A DNA stretch of 64,000 nt, from NCBI RefSeq assembly GCF_002803155.1, contig NZ_NNBP01000011.1, positions 62,001 to 126,000 on the forward strand. The letters are read 5' to 3'. The position numbers and the translations under genes are program-made. How positions within the stretch are numbered: the first letter of the stretch is position 1; the number at the start of each line of letters is the position of its first letter. The notes beneath the pieces were generated by a model. That model saw only the letters and a program-made list of their open reading frames with translations, did not search any database and was not told the origin of the DNA. Source of the stretch: Streptomyces sp. CB02959 (GTDB lineage: Bacteria; Actinomycetota; Actinomycetes; Streptomycetales; Streptomycetaceae). Shown in pieces: positions 16,724-25,403 of this stretch.

Positions 16724-17775
16724 TCACAGTTCCCGGGCGGGCCAGTCCAGCAGCCGGGCGCCGATCACGGCGGTGTGCAGGGTGTACCGGTGTACCGGTG
16801 TACCGGATCGGCCGGATCCGCGCCGGTGAGCTGGTGCACCCGCGCCAGCCGATAGGTCAGCGCCCGCACGCTCAGCGACAGCCGCCGGGCCGCCTCCGCC
16901 GCTATGCACCCCGCGTCGAAATACACCGCCAGGGTCTCCAGCAGCGGCCCGGCCCCGCCCCGGGCCTCCCGCAGCGGCCCCAGCGTGCTGAGCACCAGGT
17001 CGGCCATGGCCTGCCGGTCCCGGGTGAGAACCGGGTAGACCAGCAGGTCGGCGGCGTACAGCACGGCGTCGCCGAGCCCCATCCGCTCGGCCGGCTCCAG
17101 CGCGTTGAGCGCCTCCTCGTAGGACTGGACGATGCCGCCGGCGCCGCCGTGCGTGCGGCCGACCGCCACCCGGCCCCCGCCGGTGGCGGTGTGCGCCTCC
17201 CGCGCGAAGCACGCCGGCACCTCCGCCGGATCGCCCGGCGCGATGCAGATCAGCCGGCCTTCCTTCGTGGTCAGCAGCGGCTGCCGGTCCCCGAACCGCC
17301 CCACCAGTGCCTGCTGCACCCGGCGGGCCACCGGGTCGGCCTCCGCGCAGGCCTCCGAGCCCTCGGCCACCGCGACCGCGTGGGCGTGCGAGAGCCGCAG
17401 CCCGAAACGTTCCGCCCGCTCCGCCAGCCGCCCCAGGTCGCTGCCCCCGTAGAGCAGGTCGTCGATGAACTCCCGCCGGGCGGCCTCCTCCTGGCGCACC
17501 GCGAGGTGCTGGGCGCGCTCGTAGCCGCCGGCCAGTGCGTCCACCGCCTGGGCCAGCGCGGCCAGTGCGCTGTCGGCCGTCGCCGACGCGGACCGTGGCC
17601 AGGCCGCCCGGGCGACCGCGAGGTGCGCATCGACCAGGGCCCGCAGGCTGTGCCCCTCCTCGGCGGCCCGTTCCCCGGCGGCGCGGCGCGCCTGGAGTTC
17701 GTCGCGATTCAGCCGCCGCCCGGTCCGTGCCACATCGGCGAGGACCCCCGCATACCCGGCCAGGAATTCCTCTGG
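16724..17775 (-). pseudogene. PucR/CdaR-type regulator, 5' truncated and 3' frameshifted
   Basis: The frame encodes most of a PucR-family regulator: a helical N-terminal region (DELQARRAAGERAAEEGHSL), a GGDEF-like middle and the C-terminal helix-turn-helix (ARRLSLSVRALTYRLARVHQLTG). Two defects are visible. At the 5' end homology stops near 17770, where the sequence joins the start of a rhodanese gene in another frame; about 40 residues and the start are missing. At the 3' end three copies of an 8-base unit shift the frame. With two copies the protein would end DPVHRYTLHTAVIGAR...PAREL, stopping at 16724; as sequenced it stops at 16765. Probably inactive. Confidence 0.72.
16783..16806. repeat. 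Three tandem 8-bp units TGTACCGG inside the PucR gene
   Basis: The unit TGTACCGG occurs exactly three times in a row. Because eight is not a multiple of three, each gain or loss changes the reading frame of the regulator's last codons. Two copies restore the expected C-terminus, so the third copy looks like a recent slippage duplication. Confidence 0.85.
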
Positions 17776-17873
17776 CCGGAGGCGTATGCGCCGGGGGTGC
17801 GCACGTCGACGACGGTGAGCTCGGCCAGGCGCGTGCGGGCCTGGTCCGGGGTGAGTTCGGTGGCTGCGCTCAT
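17776..17873 (-). pseudogene. 5' remnant of a CstR-linked rhodanese gene
   Basis: An ATG at 17873 opens a frame reading MSAATELTPDQARTRLAE, then LTVVDVRTPGAYASG. This matches the start of the intact rhodanese at 49049-49615 (VVIDVRTPGEYATG). Homology ends after about 32 residues, before the catalytic Cys, where the truncated PucR gene begins. The frame then runs on to a stop at 17709. A deletion between a rhodanese and a PucR gene explains the structure. The promoter and operator at 17918-17933 remain, so the fragment may still be transcribed. Confidence 0.7.
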
Positions 17874-17917
17874 GGAGATCGTTCCGTTCTCGTGGGTGGT
17901 GCCCCCCCACAGGTAGA

Positions 17918-17933
17918 ATACCCATAGGGGTAT
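17918..17933. promoter_or_regulatory. CstR-type operator, imperfect
   Basis: ATACCCATAGGGGTAT has the same form as the perfect operator at 49671-49686 with one arm mismatch. It lies between the rhodanese remnant and the CstR-like gene, in the same arrangement as the second locus, and should allow self-regulation. Confidence 0.72.
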
Positions 17934-17949
17934 ATCGAGGGGAGTTGCT

Positions 17950-18231
17950 GTGGAACTGGCGATGGCGGCCGAGGAACTGAAGAAGGTGGTCAACCGGCTG
18001 CGCCGGGCCCAGGGGCAGATCGCCGGGGTGATCAGGATGATCGAGGAGGGGCGGGACTGCGAGGAGGTGGTCACGCAGCTCGCGGCGGCCTCCCGCGCGC
18101 TGGACCGGGCGGGCTTCGCGATCATCGCCACCGGTCTGCAGCACTGTCTGACGGACGTGGACCCGGCCGCCCCCGAGGACCGCGAGCGGATGCGGGCCCG
18201 TCTGGAGAAACTGTTCCTCTCGCTGGCCTGA
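17950..18231 (+). CDS. CsoR-family repressor, CstR-like (copy 1)
   Basis: Small helical repressor of 93 residues in the CsoR/RcnR family. It has Cys37 (GRDCEE) and Cys66 (LQHC), 29 residues apart as in the family. The position that carries the copper-ligand His in CsoR is Gly62 here. Keeping both Cys while losing that His is the CstR pattern: such proteins sense persulfides and polysulfides by forming inter-Cys sulfur bridges. GAGGGGAG precedes the GTG start. An operator lies 17 bases upstream. It is strongly similar to the second copy at 49702, so this is a duplicated regulator whose own rhodanese neighbour has been destroyed. Confidence 0.86.
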   Translation: MELAMAAEELKKVVNRLRRAQGQIAGVIRMIEEGRDCEEVVTQLAAASRALDRAGFAIIATGLQHCLTDVDPAAPEDRERMRARLEKLFLSLA

Positions 18232-18395
18232 ACGGAGGGTCTGGCCTGAACGGACGGTTCCGTACCCGGGCCCGGGGCGGGCGGGCTCCGGGGTGCCACC
18301 CGGCGCGCGGACCCGGTCGGGCACCATCAATGGGGTGGCCGCGGTGGCCACCGGGCGGCGCCGCGTGCCCGATCGGACGCCAACTGGAGGAAGCA

Positions 18396-19058
18396 GTGGC
18401 CGAGTCCCTGCGGAACACCGCGCGGCCCGGGCCGCTGCCCAACGGCCGGCACCACCTCAGCCGCGCGGAGGTGGTGGCGTCGCAGCGGAAGCGGATGCTG
18501 GCCGCGCTCGCCGAGGCGATGAAGGACAAGGGGTACGCGGGGACCTCGGTCGCCGAGGTCATCCGGCGCGCCGGCGTGTCGCGGGAGACGTTCTACCAGC
18601 AGTTCCGGTCCAAGGAGGACTGCTTCGTCCAGGCCCTCGACGCCGCCACCGACCAGCTGGCGGGCCTGCTGGAGACGGCCTGGCAGTCGGCGGACGGCTC
18701 CCCGGAGGCGACCCGGCCGGTCGCGCCGGAGGAGACCTTCCGCCGACTGCTGCGCCTCTATCTGCACACCCTGGCCGAACGGTCCGCCTTCGCGCGGCTG
18801 TTCCTCGTCGAGGTGTACGCCGCCGGGCCCGAGGCGATGGCCCGGCGCACGGCGTGGCAGGGACGGTTCGCGGACGCCATCGCCGAGATCTTCGGCGGGG
18901 GCGCGGCGGGCGGTGCGGACGAGCGGCGCTTCGACTGCGAGGCCCTGGTCGCGGCCGCGGCGCACCTGGTGACGATGCGTCTGGTCGCGGACGACGTGCA
19001 GGGCATCCGCGGGTTGGAGGAGCCGCTCGTCCGGCTCGCCGTACGGCTGCTCGGCTGA
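18396..19058 (+). CDS. TetR-family transcriptional regulator
   Basis: Regulator of about 220 residues. The N-terminal helix-turn-helix is typical: MLAALAEAMKDKGYAGTSV, then AEVIRRAGVSRETFYQQFRS and KEDCF. The C-terminal ligand domain is helical and unclassified, with a segment RLYLHTLAERSAFARLFLVE. The GTG at 18396 follows GGAGGAAGCA and is preferred over an upstream ATG at 18330. It ends four bases before the end of the convergent cutinase-like gene. Target and ligand are unknown; TetR proteins of this group often control lipid or hydrocarbon metabolism. Confidence 0.86.
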   Translation: MAESLRNTARPGPLPNGRHHLSRAEVVASQRKRMLAALAEAMKDKGYAGTSVAEVIRRAGVSRETFYQQFRSKEDCFVQALDAATDQLAGLLETAWQSADGSPEATRPVAPEETFRRLLRLYLHTLAERSAFARLFLVEVYAAGPEAMARRTAWQGRFADAIAEIFGGGAAGGADERRFDCEALVAAAAHLVTMRLVADDVQGIRGLEEPLVRLAVRLLG

Positions 19059-19062
19059 GCGG

Positions 19063-19977
19063 TCAGCCGGCCGCGGGGAGCCAGGCGGCGTTCCCCAGCT
19101 GGTTCCGCAGGGCGGCGGGGAGCAGGGGCGTGAGCAGTGTGCGGTAGCCGGCGACCTGCTGCCGGCTCTCGGCGAGGTTGTTCTTGAACAGCTCGCGGGG
19201 CGTCTTGCTCGGGATCGGCAGCCCCGGGCCGCAGATCGGGATCTTCGGTGCCTGGCGGTTGAGTTGGTCGCCCCCGCCGGAGACGGCGTGCGGGTCGATG
19301 GCGTAGCCGTGGTCGCCGGTCAGGTAGCCGACCACGCCGTTGGCGAAGCACGCCAGGTTCGTGATCACGTTCTCGGAGTAGCAGATGCCGTCGTTGGTGT
19401 TGCAGATCTCCTTGACCGTGAGGTCGCCGAAGCCGCGCGGTCCCTTCATGGTCATGCCCGGCAGGATCGTCGGCAGGTTGGTCTCGATACCGCCCGGGCC
19501 GCCGCCCGCGCCGGGCCGCCGGGGATCGCCGTAGAGCACCCCGTTGATCTGGTTGTGCGGCACGGCGTTGCTGCCGGAGAGGGCGGCCAGCTCGTCACCG
19601 GCGACGATGGCGCCCTGCGAGTAGCCGGCGATGGTGAGGTGACTGGCCCCGCAGGCGCCGTGGAACTCCTTTACCGCGCGGTCGAGTTTGGCGATGCCCT
19701 CGGCCACGGAGTCGTCCAGCGACACGGTGTCGCCCGGATACGGGGCGATCGACGCCGAGTAGTGGATCTTCGTGAAGCCCACGCCCTGCGGGAGCTTGGC
19801 GTTGCTGGCGTCGTAGACCACCGCATCGCGATCGAGGTGCCCGCCGACCTCGAAGAGCATGGTGTTCGGGCAGTCGGCCCGCGGCTGTGCCTGTGGGGCG
19901 GCCACGGCTTGCGGCATGCCCAGCCCCAGGACGGGCAGTGCGGCAAGTGCCGCGAGGAACGATTGTGCCTTTCGCAT
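19063..19977 (-). CDS. Secreted cutinase / PE-PPE-type alpha/beta hydrolase
   Basis: Exported protein of about 304 residues with a signal peptide cut near AVAAP. The nucleophile elbow is AGYSQGAIVAGDELA (Gly-Tyr-Ser-Gln-Gly), as in cutinases and the PE-PPE hydrolase domain of mycobacteria. The substitution KIHYSASIAPYPGDTVSLDDSV further supports that group, and GDHGYAIDPH offers candidate acid and His residues. Several Cys probably form disulfides. Activity on short-chain esters or lipids is likely. The ATG at 19977 with GAGG six bases upstream is better than the GTG at 19983. The C-terminal 70 residues (RELFKNNLAESRQQ) are helical. Confidence 0.82.
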   Translation of the reverse strand: MRKAQSFLAALAALPVLGLGMPQAVAAPQAQPRADCPNTMLFEVGGHLDRDAVVYDASNAKLPQGVGFTKIHYSASIAPYPGDTVSLDDSVAEGIAKLDRAVKEFHGACGASHLTIAGYSQGAIVAGDELAALSGSNAVPHNQINGVLYGDPRRPGAGGGPGGIETNLPTILPGMTMKGPRGFGDLTVKEICNTNDGICYSENVITNLACFANGVVGYLTGDHGYAIDPHAVSGGGDQLNRQAPKIPICGPGLPIPSKTPRELFKNNLAESRQQVAGYRTLLTPLLPAALRNQLGNAAWLPAAG

Positions 19978-20557
19978 GTGCACCTCGGCTCCAATTGGCT
20001 TGGCTGGAACGGGAGTTCCGGCTCAGTGCGACGCCAAAGGTAGCGCTGGGCGAGGTTCTGCGAACAGCGACGTTCGTGAAAGTACGGTGTGCGCGCGGGG
20101 CGTGTTGTGGCGGTGCGGAGCGCGCCGGGGAGGTCTGCCGGGGGAGCCGAATGTGCGGAACCGCTGCTGGTGCCTGGTGGCCGGGAGTCGACGGACGGAC
20201 TCTGGTTGTGAACGTCGTGCGATGCGGGGCGGGGCGGGAATTTCCGGAGCCGGAAGTTCCGGGCGGCGTGGAAGGCGACGGCGCGGGCCGGAGGTCCCGA
20301 TCCGCGCCAATAGGCCCTCGGGTCGAGGTCGTTGGGGAGTCCCGGTGAGCGCCACGAGGCGCCGGGAGGGCGCGCGAGGGCGGCGACCAGCCCCGCCTCG
20401 GGCCGCCCGGCGCGCTGCCCGGTGGGGCTGTTGCCGCCGCACGCCCTCTGGGAGGATGCCGGCATACGGGAGTGCGGGGCGCGCCGGGGCCCGACCGAGC
20501 CCGGGGACCCTCGCCCGCGTGGCACGGTCCGGGGCGGCGGCCGATGCGTGATGCCTG
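19978..20557. other. Non-coding stretch upstream of the cutinase-like gene
   Basis: About 580 bases with no supported gene. The first part should hold the promoter of the cutinase-like gene. No operator or hairpin was convincing. Confidence 0.4.
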
Positions 20558-20650
20558 ATGCGCGACGCCGTGCTCCGCTTCGCTCCCGGCCGCTACCGCA
20601 CCAACAGCGAACTCCTCGAACTCACCCCGTGGCTCATCCCGTTGGCCTGA
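20558..20650 (+). pseudogene. Short ORF or 3' gene remnant
   Basis: A 30-codon frame from an ATG reads MRDAVLRFAPGRYRTNSELL, then ELTPWLIPLA and stops. It has coding-like third positions and a coherent helix-like sequence but no ribosome site and no family I know. It may be the tail of a lost gene. Confidence 0.25.
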
Positions 20651-20740
20651 TCCCGCCGCCGTCCGCACCGGCTCGTCCGGATCGCCCGGTTGGTGGGCGC
20701 GGTGCGTCGTCCGGCGTGCGGGACCGCGGAGAGCGGCCCG

Positions 20741-22222
20741 TCACCCGCCGTCGCCGGGCGGTCCGGGCACCGGCCCGGGTACGCGGGTGAGGTGGAAGAA
20801 GAAGTCCGCGGGCTCGCCCTTCTTGTCCATCACGCACAGCAGCACGTCGTCGGTGAGCCGACGGAAGTGGTCGACGATGGGCAGCTGGTCGTAGACCATC
20901 GCCGTGGACTGCTTGCCGCGGAAGACCACCTCGCGCAATGTCGCGAGGCCCATCTCCTCGAACGAGAAGACCGCCCCCTGCTCGTCCCGGCACAGCAGGG
21001 GTTCCACGTGATCGGCGTCGGCGAACCGCTTGCCGTACCAGCGCATCTGCGCCAGCAGCGCGGCGTTCTCGCTGGTCCGCTCGAACCCGCCGCCCTGCCA
21101 GGTGCCGAGGAGGAGCGCGGTGTCGACCGGTTCGAGCCGGTCGAAGAGCGCGGCCAGCCGCGTGCCGTCGTACTCCCCTCCGGACGCGATGACGTCCAGG
21201 ACTTCCTGTTCGATGCCCATGGGCGGGGCCTCCTTCGGCCGGCGGACGAACGGGGTGTGCCGGGTGCGCGCGGTGCCGCCCGGTCCGCCCGGCAGGGGAC
21301 CGGAGACCGCCCGACCGGGCCGTACGGGGTCGAAGCGGTGGTACATCCGCGCATGCCAGAGCACCACCCGCTCCAACGCCACCGCGGAACCATACCCGGC
21401 CGCGGTGAGCGGAGCCAGGGCCCGCCGGCAGGCGTCGAGCGCCGCCTCGGCCCGCTCGTGCGCCTCCTGTTCGCTCAGGCCGAGGGCGAGGGCGTCGACC
21501 TTCCCCTCCTGCTGTTCCCGGTGGTGGCCGCGCAGATCGTTGAGCAGCCGGATGGTGATCGCGGCCTGGCGCAGCGCGCCGAGCAGTACGGGGAGGCGCC
21601 GGGGCAGACCCGGTTCGTCCATGAGGGCCCACAGGGCGGTGACCTGCTGTTCCACGCCGATGGTCCAGGCGCCGTGCGTCAGGTAGTCCGTCAGCCGGGG
21701 TGCCCCGCCACCGGCGGCCGTCCTTCGCGCCGCCGCGCGTTCGCGGTCCATGCCCCGCAGGGTCTGGTGCATGCTCTCCCGCCAGTGGGCGAGGAGTTCG
21801 GGCCTGCCGTGGTGGTGCAGGTCCGCGGCGATCTCCGCCAGTGCGCGGGTCATCGGATCGACGCTGTCGCTGCCGTTCTCGTGTCCGGCGAGGACCCGGT
21901 GCCAGGTCCGGACGCGGGCGTCCGTCGCGTCCGGACCGACGGAGTCCGATGCATTCCGGTCATCCGGTGCGTCCAGGACGTTGTCGATCGCCATCAGCCA
22001 GACCGTGAGCCGGGAGATCTGATAGCAGGTCTCCGAGGGCAGCCACGGGGTGAAGAAAGCGGTTTGAAGGCACATCACGGGGACGAGCGCGGTGCTCACG
22101 GGCAGCCCGAGCCCTTTGAGCCAGATCTCCAGCCGCGGCATGTTCTGCAAGGCGGCGGAGCATGTGTCCGCTATGGAAACGATCTCCCGGGGAGGATGGC
22201 AGGCAGGTCGCGAAGTGTCCAC
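20741..22222 (-). CDS. Class I terpene-synthase-like protein fused to a GXWXG/DUF4334 domain
   Basis: Protein of 493 residues in one unbroken frame. Residues 1-300 are an all-helical class I terpene synthase-like domain. The Asp-rich motif is IDNVLDAPDD (D80-D84, a DNxxD form). The NSE-type motif is NDLRGHHRE (N228, G232 in place of Ser, E236). Residues 335-490 match a GXWXG (LLLGTWQGGGFE) plus DUF4334 domain (WYGKRFADADHVEPLLC). An AAGGAGG ribosome site (21229-21235) sits eight bases before the in-frame ATG of Met335 (21220), so the DUF4334 part may also be made separately. It is divergent from a class II cyclase gene and is probably the partner enzyme of a terpenoid pathway. The GTG at 22222 is the first start; ATG 22141 is an alternative. 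Confidence 0.8.
   Translation of the reverse strand: MDTSRPACHPPREIVSIADTCSAALQNMPRLEIWLKGLGLPVSTALVPVMCLQTAFFTPWLPSETCYQISRLTVWLMAIDNVLDAPDDRNASDSVGPDATDARVRTWHRVLAGHENGSDSVDPMTRALAEIAADLHHHGRPELLAHWRESMHQTLRGMDRERAAARRTAAGGGAPRLTDYLTHGAWTIGVEQQVTALWALMDEPGLPRRLPVLLGALRQAAITIRLLNDLRGHHREQQEGKVDALALGLSEQEAHERAEAALDACRRALAPLTAAGYGSAVALERVVLWHARMYHRFDPVRPGRAVSGPLPGGPGGTARTRHTPFVRRPKEAPPMGIEQEVLDVIASGGEYDGTRLAALFDRLEPVDTALLLGTWQGGGFERTSENAALLAQMRWYGKRFADADHVEPLLCRDEQGAVFSFEEMGLATLREVVFRGKQSTAMVYDQLPIVDHFRRLTDDVLLCVMDKKGEPADFFFHLTRVPGPVPGPPGDGG
21220..21235 (-). promoter_or_regulatory. Internal ribosome site and ATG within the terpene synthase fusion
   Basis: On the minus strand AAGGAGG is followed after eight bases by an in-frame ATG (MGIEQEVLDVIASGG). 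The arrangement is as good as any true gene start in the window, so the second domain of the fusion may be translated independently. Confidence 0.55.
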
Positions 22223-22381
22223 GCCGACAGGCTACGTCCGGCACCTCGCACCCCGCCCGGCATGTCCGTGACGCATGGACCCATGCGTACGCGGCGGAGG
22301 CGACGGCGGGACCGGCGGGGCCGGGACAGGCGAAACGGAACCCGGAGAAGCCGAAGCGAAACCAGGAGAAGCGGAGGCTCG
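22223..22381. promoter_or_regulatory. Divergent promoter region of the terpenoid cluster
   Basis: The 159 bases between the two cyclase genes must contain promoters for both. A purine-rich stretch before 22382 includes the ribosome site GCGGAGG. No clear palindrome was found. Confidence 0.5.
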
Positions 22382-23977
22382 ATGCCGAACGGACACGCTC
22401 AACCCGCCTTATCGGACGCGCACTTGTCGTCGGCACTCCTGACGCGCATGCACCGCGCCGCCGACCTCGCCACCCGGCACATCCTCACCACCCAGCGGGA
22501 CAACGGCTCCTGGCTCGCCGTCCCCGACCCCCGCATCACCGAGACCGCACTGTGCACCCTGGCCCTGGCGCGCTCACCGATCCCCGGTGCCGCCCGCGCC
22601 GCCGAGCGGGGCAGGGCGTGGCTCGCCACCGCCGCCCCGCAGCGCCACCATCCGGTGGCCCAGGCCGTGGAGACCGCACTGCTCTCCCTGGCCCTGGACA
22701 CCGGTGAGGCCGTCGACGTCGGCCACCCCGCCTTCGCGGACCGGGCCTTCTCGGCCCGCGCCAGGCTCCTCCAGGTGGTCGCCCTGCACACCGCCCGACC
22801 GACCCGTGGCGGCGCCGGACCCGCCGCACTGCGCGCCAGGCTGGCCGCCGCCGTCGCCGCTCCGGAGCGGCTCAAACGCTGGACCCAGGTGGAACTCTGG
22901 TCCGCGCACGCCCTGGTGGAGATCCACTTCGGCGACCGGATGTCCGCCCGGCGCGCCGCCCGCATGATCGCCGACCAGCAGTCGCCGTCGGGTGACTTCT
23001 TCGCCAACCCGGTCACCACCGCACTGGCGGCGCTCGTGCTCCAGGCAGCCGCCCCCGGCACGGCCGCCACCCGGCGCTGCGCGGAGCACCTGCTCGCCGG
23101 TCAACTGCCCGACGGGACCTGGCGCTTCGTCACCAGTGATGTCTGGGACACCGCGCTGACCCTGCGGGTCTTCCAGGGTGCCGCGGCCTTCGACCACCAC
23201 GGGTTACCGGCCGCCGTGGCGTTCCTGGCCGCGGCACAGAACCCGGACGGTGGATGGCCGTACCGCTCGGGCGTCGAGTCCGACAACGACACCACCGCGG
23301 CCGCCCTGATCGCCCTGGCCGGAGCAAGCGGCGCGCCCGGTACGGTGATCCGGGCCGGGCTGCGGCACCTGGCCGGGCAGCAGACGCCCGACGGGCTCTG
23401 GCGGACCTGGCAGTCCGCGGGCGACCCCCCGGTGGACGATGTGATCGCCCATGTCGTCACCGCGTTGGACCGCCACTCCGGCCGCCATCGGATACCGCTG
23501 GCCGCGGCGCGTGACTGGCTCACCGGGCGCCGCGCCGAACAGGGGCGTTGGCATGCCGGGTGGTACCAGGGCCCCGCGTACGCCACCGCCGAGGTGCTGC
23601 CGGCGCTCGACGCGGCAGCCCACGAGGGCGGCCACCCCGCGGCCCGGGCGCTGGCCGAAACCCGTAACCCCGACGGTGGTTGGCCCGTCGAGACGGGCGG
23701 CCCGAGCACCCCTGCCACCACCGGGCTGGCGCTCGCCGCCCTGGAACGCGGCGGTGTCCTCGACGACGCACACTGGCTTCCGGGGCTCGGATACCTCGTG
23801 GACACCCAGTGCGCGGACGGCACGTGGCCGGGGGTGCCGCTCATGTACGGCCCACGCCCGCTCCTGGCGCACTTCCCCACCCAGAACCATGCGCTCGCCG
23901 CCGAGGGGCTCTTCGCGGGTCTGCGCCGCCTCCACGCCGCTGCGGGCGCCGCCGCTCCCGCGCACGAGGCGGACTGA
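22382..23977 (+). CDS. Class II terpene cyclase-like protein (squalene-hopene cyclase family)
   Basis: Protein of 531 residues built of alpha-barrel repeats with QW-type motifs (QLPDGTW, QNPDGGW, QTPDGLW, RNPDGGW, CADGTW). The SHC-like marker VWDTAL is present near residue 254. The catalytic motif that is DxDDTA in squalene-hopene cyclases reads D301-N-D-T-T305: the central proton-donating Asp is kept while the following Asp is Thr. I recall DxDTT variants in class II sesquiterpene (drimane-type) cyclases. At 531 residues it is shorter than a 630-residue SHC, as expected for a two-domain cyclase acting on a prenyl diphosphate. It is read divergently from the class I-like gene and is nearly coupled to the P450. 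Product unknown. Confidence 0.85.
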   Translation: MPNGHAQPALSDAHLSSALLTRMHRAADLATRHILTTQRDNGSWLAVPDPRITETALCTLALARSPIPGAARAAERGRAWLATAAPQRHHPVAQAVETALLSLALDTGEAVDVGHPAFADRAFSARARLLQVVALHTARPTRGGAGPAALRARLAAAVAAPERLKRWTQVELWSAHALVEIHFGDRMSARRAARMIADQQSPSGDFFANPVTTALAALVLQAAAPGTAATRRCAEHLLAGQLPDGTWRFVTSDVWDTALTLRVFQGAAAFDHHGLPAAVAFLAAAQNPDGGWPYRSGVESDNDTTAAALIALAGASGAPGTVIRAGLRHLAGQQTPDGLWRTWQSAGDPPVDDVIAHVVTALDRHSGRHRIPLAAARDWLTGRRAEQGRWHAGWYQGPAYATAEVLPALDAAAHEGGHPAARALAETRNPDGGWPVETGGPSTPATTGLALAALERGGVLDDAHWLPGLGYLVDTQCADGTWPGVPLMYGPRPLLAHFPTQNHALAAEGLFAGLRRLHAAAGAAAPAHEAD

Positions 23978-24020
23978 CGTGCGCCCGGCCGCCAGGCGAA
24001 GCGGCATGGACAGGAGCGGT

Positions 24021-25355
24021 ATGAGGAGGGCCCCCTTTGCTCCGGGGCGGGTGCCGCTGATGGGGCACGCCCTCGCCCTGCACCGTGACGGGCTGCGCTT
24101 CCTCTGCGAGCTGCGGAACCACGGCCCGGTGACGAGGATCTCCATCGGACCGCGACCGGTGCACGTCGTCAACACCCCGGAGATCATCCGGGAGTTGCTG
24201 ACGGTGCAGGCCCGTGCCTTCGACAAGGGCGCGATGTTCGACGCCCTGCGCGTGCCGCTCGGCGACGGGCTGATCACCGCCGCCGGCGACCGCCACCTCA
24301 GCCACCGCAGGCTGGTGCAACCCGCCTTCCACCGCGACCGGATCGCCCGCTACGCGCACATCATGGCCGAACGGTCCCGGGCCCGGGCCGACGGCTGGGA
24401 GCCCGGCACCACGCGCGATCTGGTGCCGGAGATCCACCGTCTGACCCTCGACATCCTGCTGCGCACGCTCTTCGCCGACCCGCGGGACCCGGCCCTGAAC
24501 GCCGCCGTCGAGGACTGGCTGTCCGTCAAATACCACTCGATGCGGCTGGCCCTCTCCCCGCTGCACGCCTGGGCCGAACGCCTTCCGCTGCTGCCGGGGT
24601 GGCGGCCGCCGGACGCCGGTCCGCTGCAACGCCTGGTCGACGTCCAGCGGCGGATCATCGGGACCTACCGTGCCGACGGGCGCGACCGCGGCGATCTGCT
24701 GTCGATGCTGCTGCTCGCGGGCGGACCGGAGGGCGGGCTGACCGACGCCGAGGTGACCGACGAACTGATCACCCTCTTCCTGGCCGGGACCGGCACCGTC
24801 AGCGCGTCCCTGGCCTGGGCGCTGCACGAGATCTCCCGCCGTCCCGCCGTCCAACGGCGGATCCACGACGAACTCGACACCGTCCTCGGCGGGCGGCCGC
24901 CCCGTTTCGAGGACCTGCCTTCGCTGGTCTACACGCGGCAGGTGCTGACCGAGGTGCTGCGGCTGTACCCGCCGTCGTGGCTGCTGATGCGCCGCGCGGT
25001 GCGGCCGGTCACGCTCGGCGGCGTCCGGCTCGCCCCGGGCGACGAGGTGTTCTTCAGCCCGTATGCCCTGCACCGCGATCCGCAGCTGTACGAGGACCCC
25101 GGGCGTTTCGCCCCCGACCGCTGGCCGGCCGACGCCGCCGCGAAGGCGCCGCGCCACACCTTCCTGCCGTTCGGAGCGGGCAGCCGGCTGTGCGTCGGCG
25201 AGGACTACGCCTGGACCGAACTGACCCTGGCGCTGGCCGCGTTCACCGCCCACCGCCGCCTGGAACCGGCCGGTTCCACGCCCGTACGGCCCCTGGTCGG
25301 CACCGTCCTGCGCCCGGACCGACTGCCCCTGACCGCACGGGCCCGCACCGCCTGA
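24021..25355 (+). CDS. Cytochrome P450
   Basis: Monooxygenase of about 444 residues. Visible landmarks are the I-helix (LFLAGTGTVSASLAWAL), the ExxR motif in TEVLRLYPP, and the heme loop FLPFGAGSRLCVGEDYAW with the Cys ligand. The sequence resembles the CYP class that oxidises terpenes and fatty acids. It probably hydroxylates or oxidises the cyclised terpene made by its neighbours; no ferredoxin gene is adjacent. The start is uncertain: GTG 23979 is one base after the cyclase stop, ATG 24006 follows, and ATG 24021 has AGGAG four bases upstream. The conserved P450 sequence begins just after 24021. Confidence 0.92.
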   Translation: MRRAPFAPGRVPLMGHALALHRDGLRFLCELRNHGPVTRISIGPRPVHVVNTPEIIRELLTVQARAFDKGAMFDALRVPLGDGLITAAGDRHLSHRRLVQPAFHRDRIARYAHIMAERSRARADGWEPGTTRDLVPEIHRLTLDILLRTLFADPRDPALNAAVEDWLSVKYHSMRLALSPLHAWAERLPLLPGWRPPDAGPLQRLVDVQRRIIGTYRADGRDRGDLLSMLLLAGGPEGGLTDAEVTDELITLFLAGTGTVSASLAWALHEISRRPAVQRRIHDELDTVLGGRPPRFEDLPSLVYTRQVLTEVLRLYPPSWLLMRRAVRPVTLGGVRLAPGDEVFFSPYALHRDPQLYEDPGRFAPDRWPADAAAKAPRHTFLPFGAGSRLCVGEDYAWTELTLALAAFTAHRRLEPAGSTPVRPLVGTVLRPDRLPLTARARTA

Positions 25356-25403
25356 CCTCCCCACCGCCACCCGCCCGCCCCTCTTCCCCGGCAGGAGCCG
25401 CAG

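Noticed and set aside
20690..22280. Plus-strand frame antisense to the terpene synthase fusion and continuous with the class II cyclase frame
   Set aside because: Only the part after 22382 has cyclase motifs; the earlier part is antisense to a supported gene and lacks them.
23101..23300. DVWDTAL near residue 254 of the class II cyclase as the catalytic DxDD motif with Trp in place of Asp
   Set aside because: It aligns with the VWDTG/A marker of squalene-hopene cyclases; the real catalytic motif is D301-N-D-T-T.
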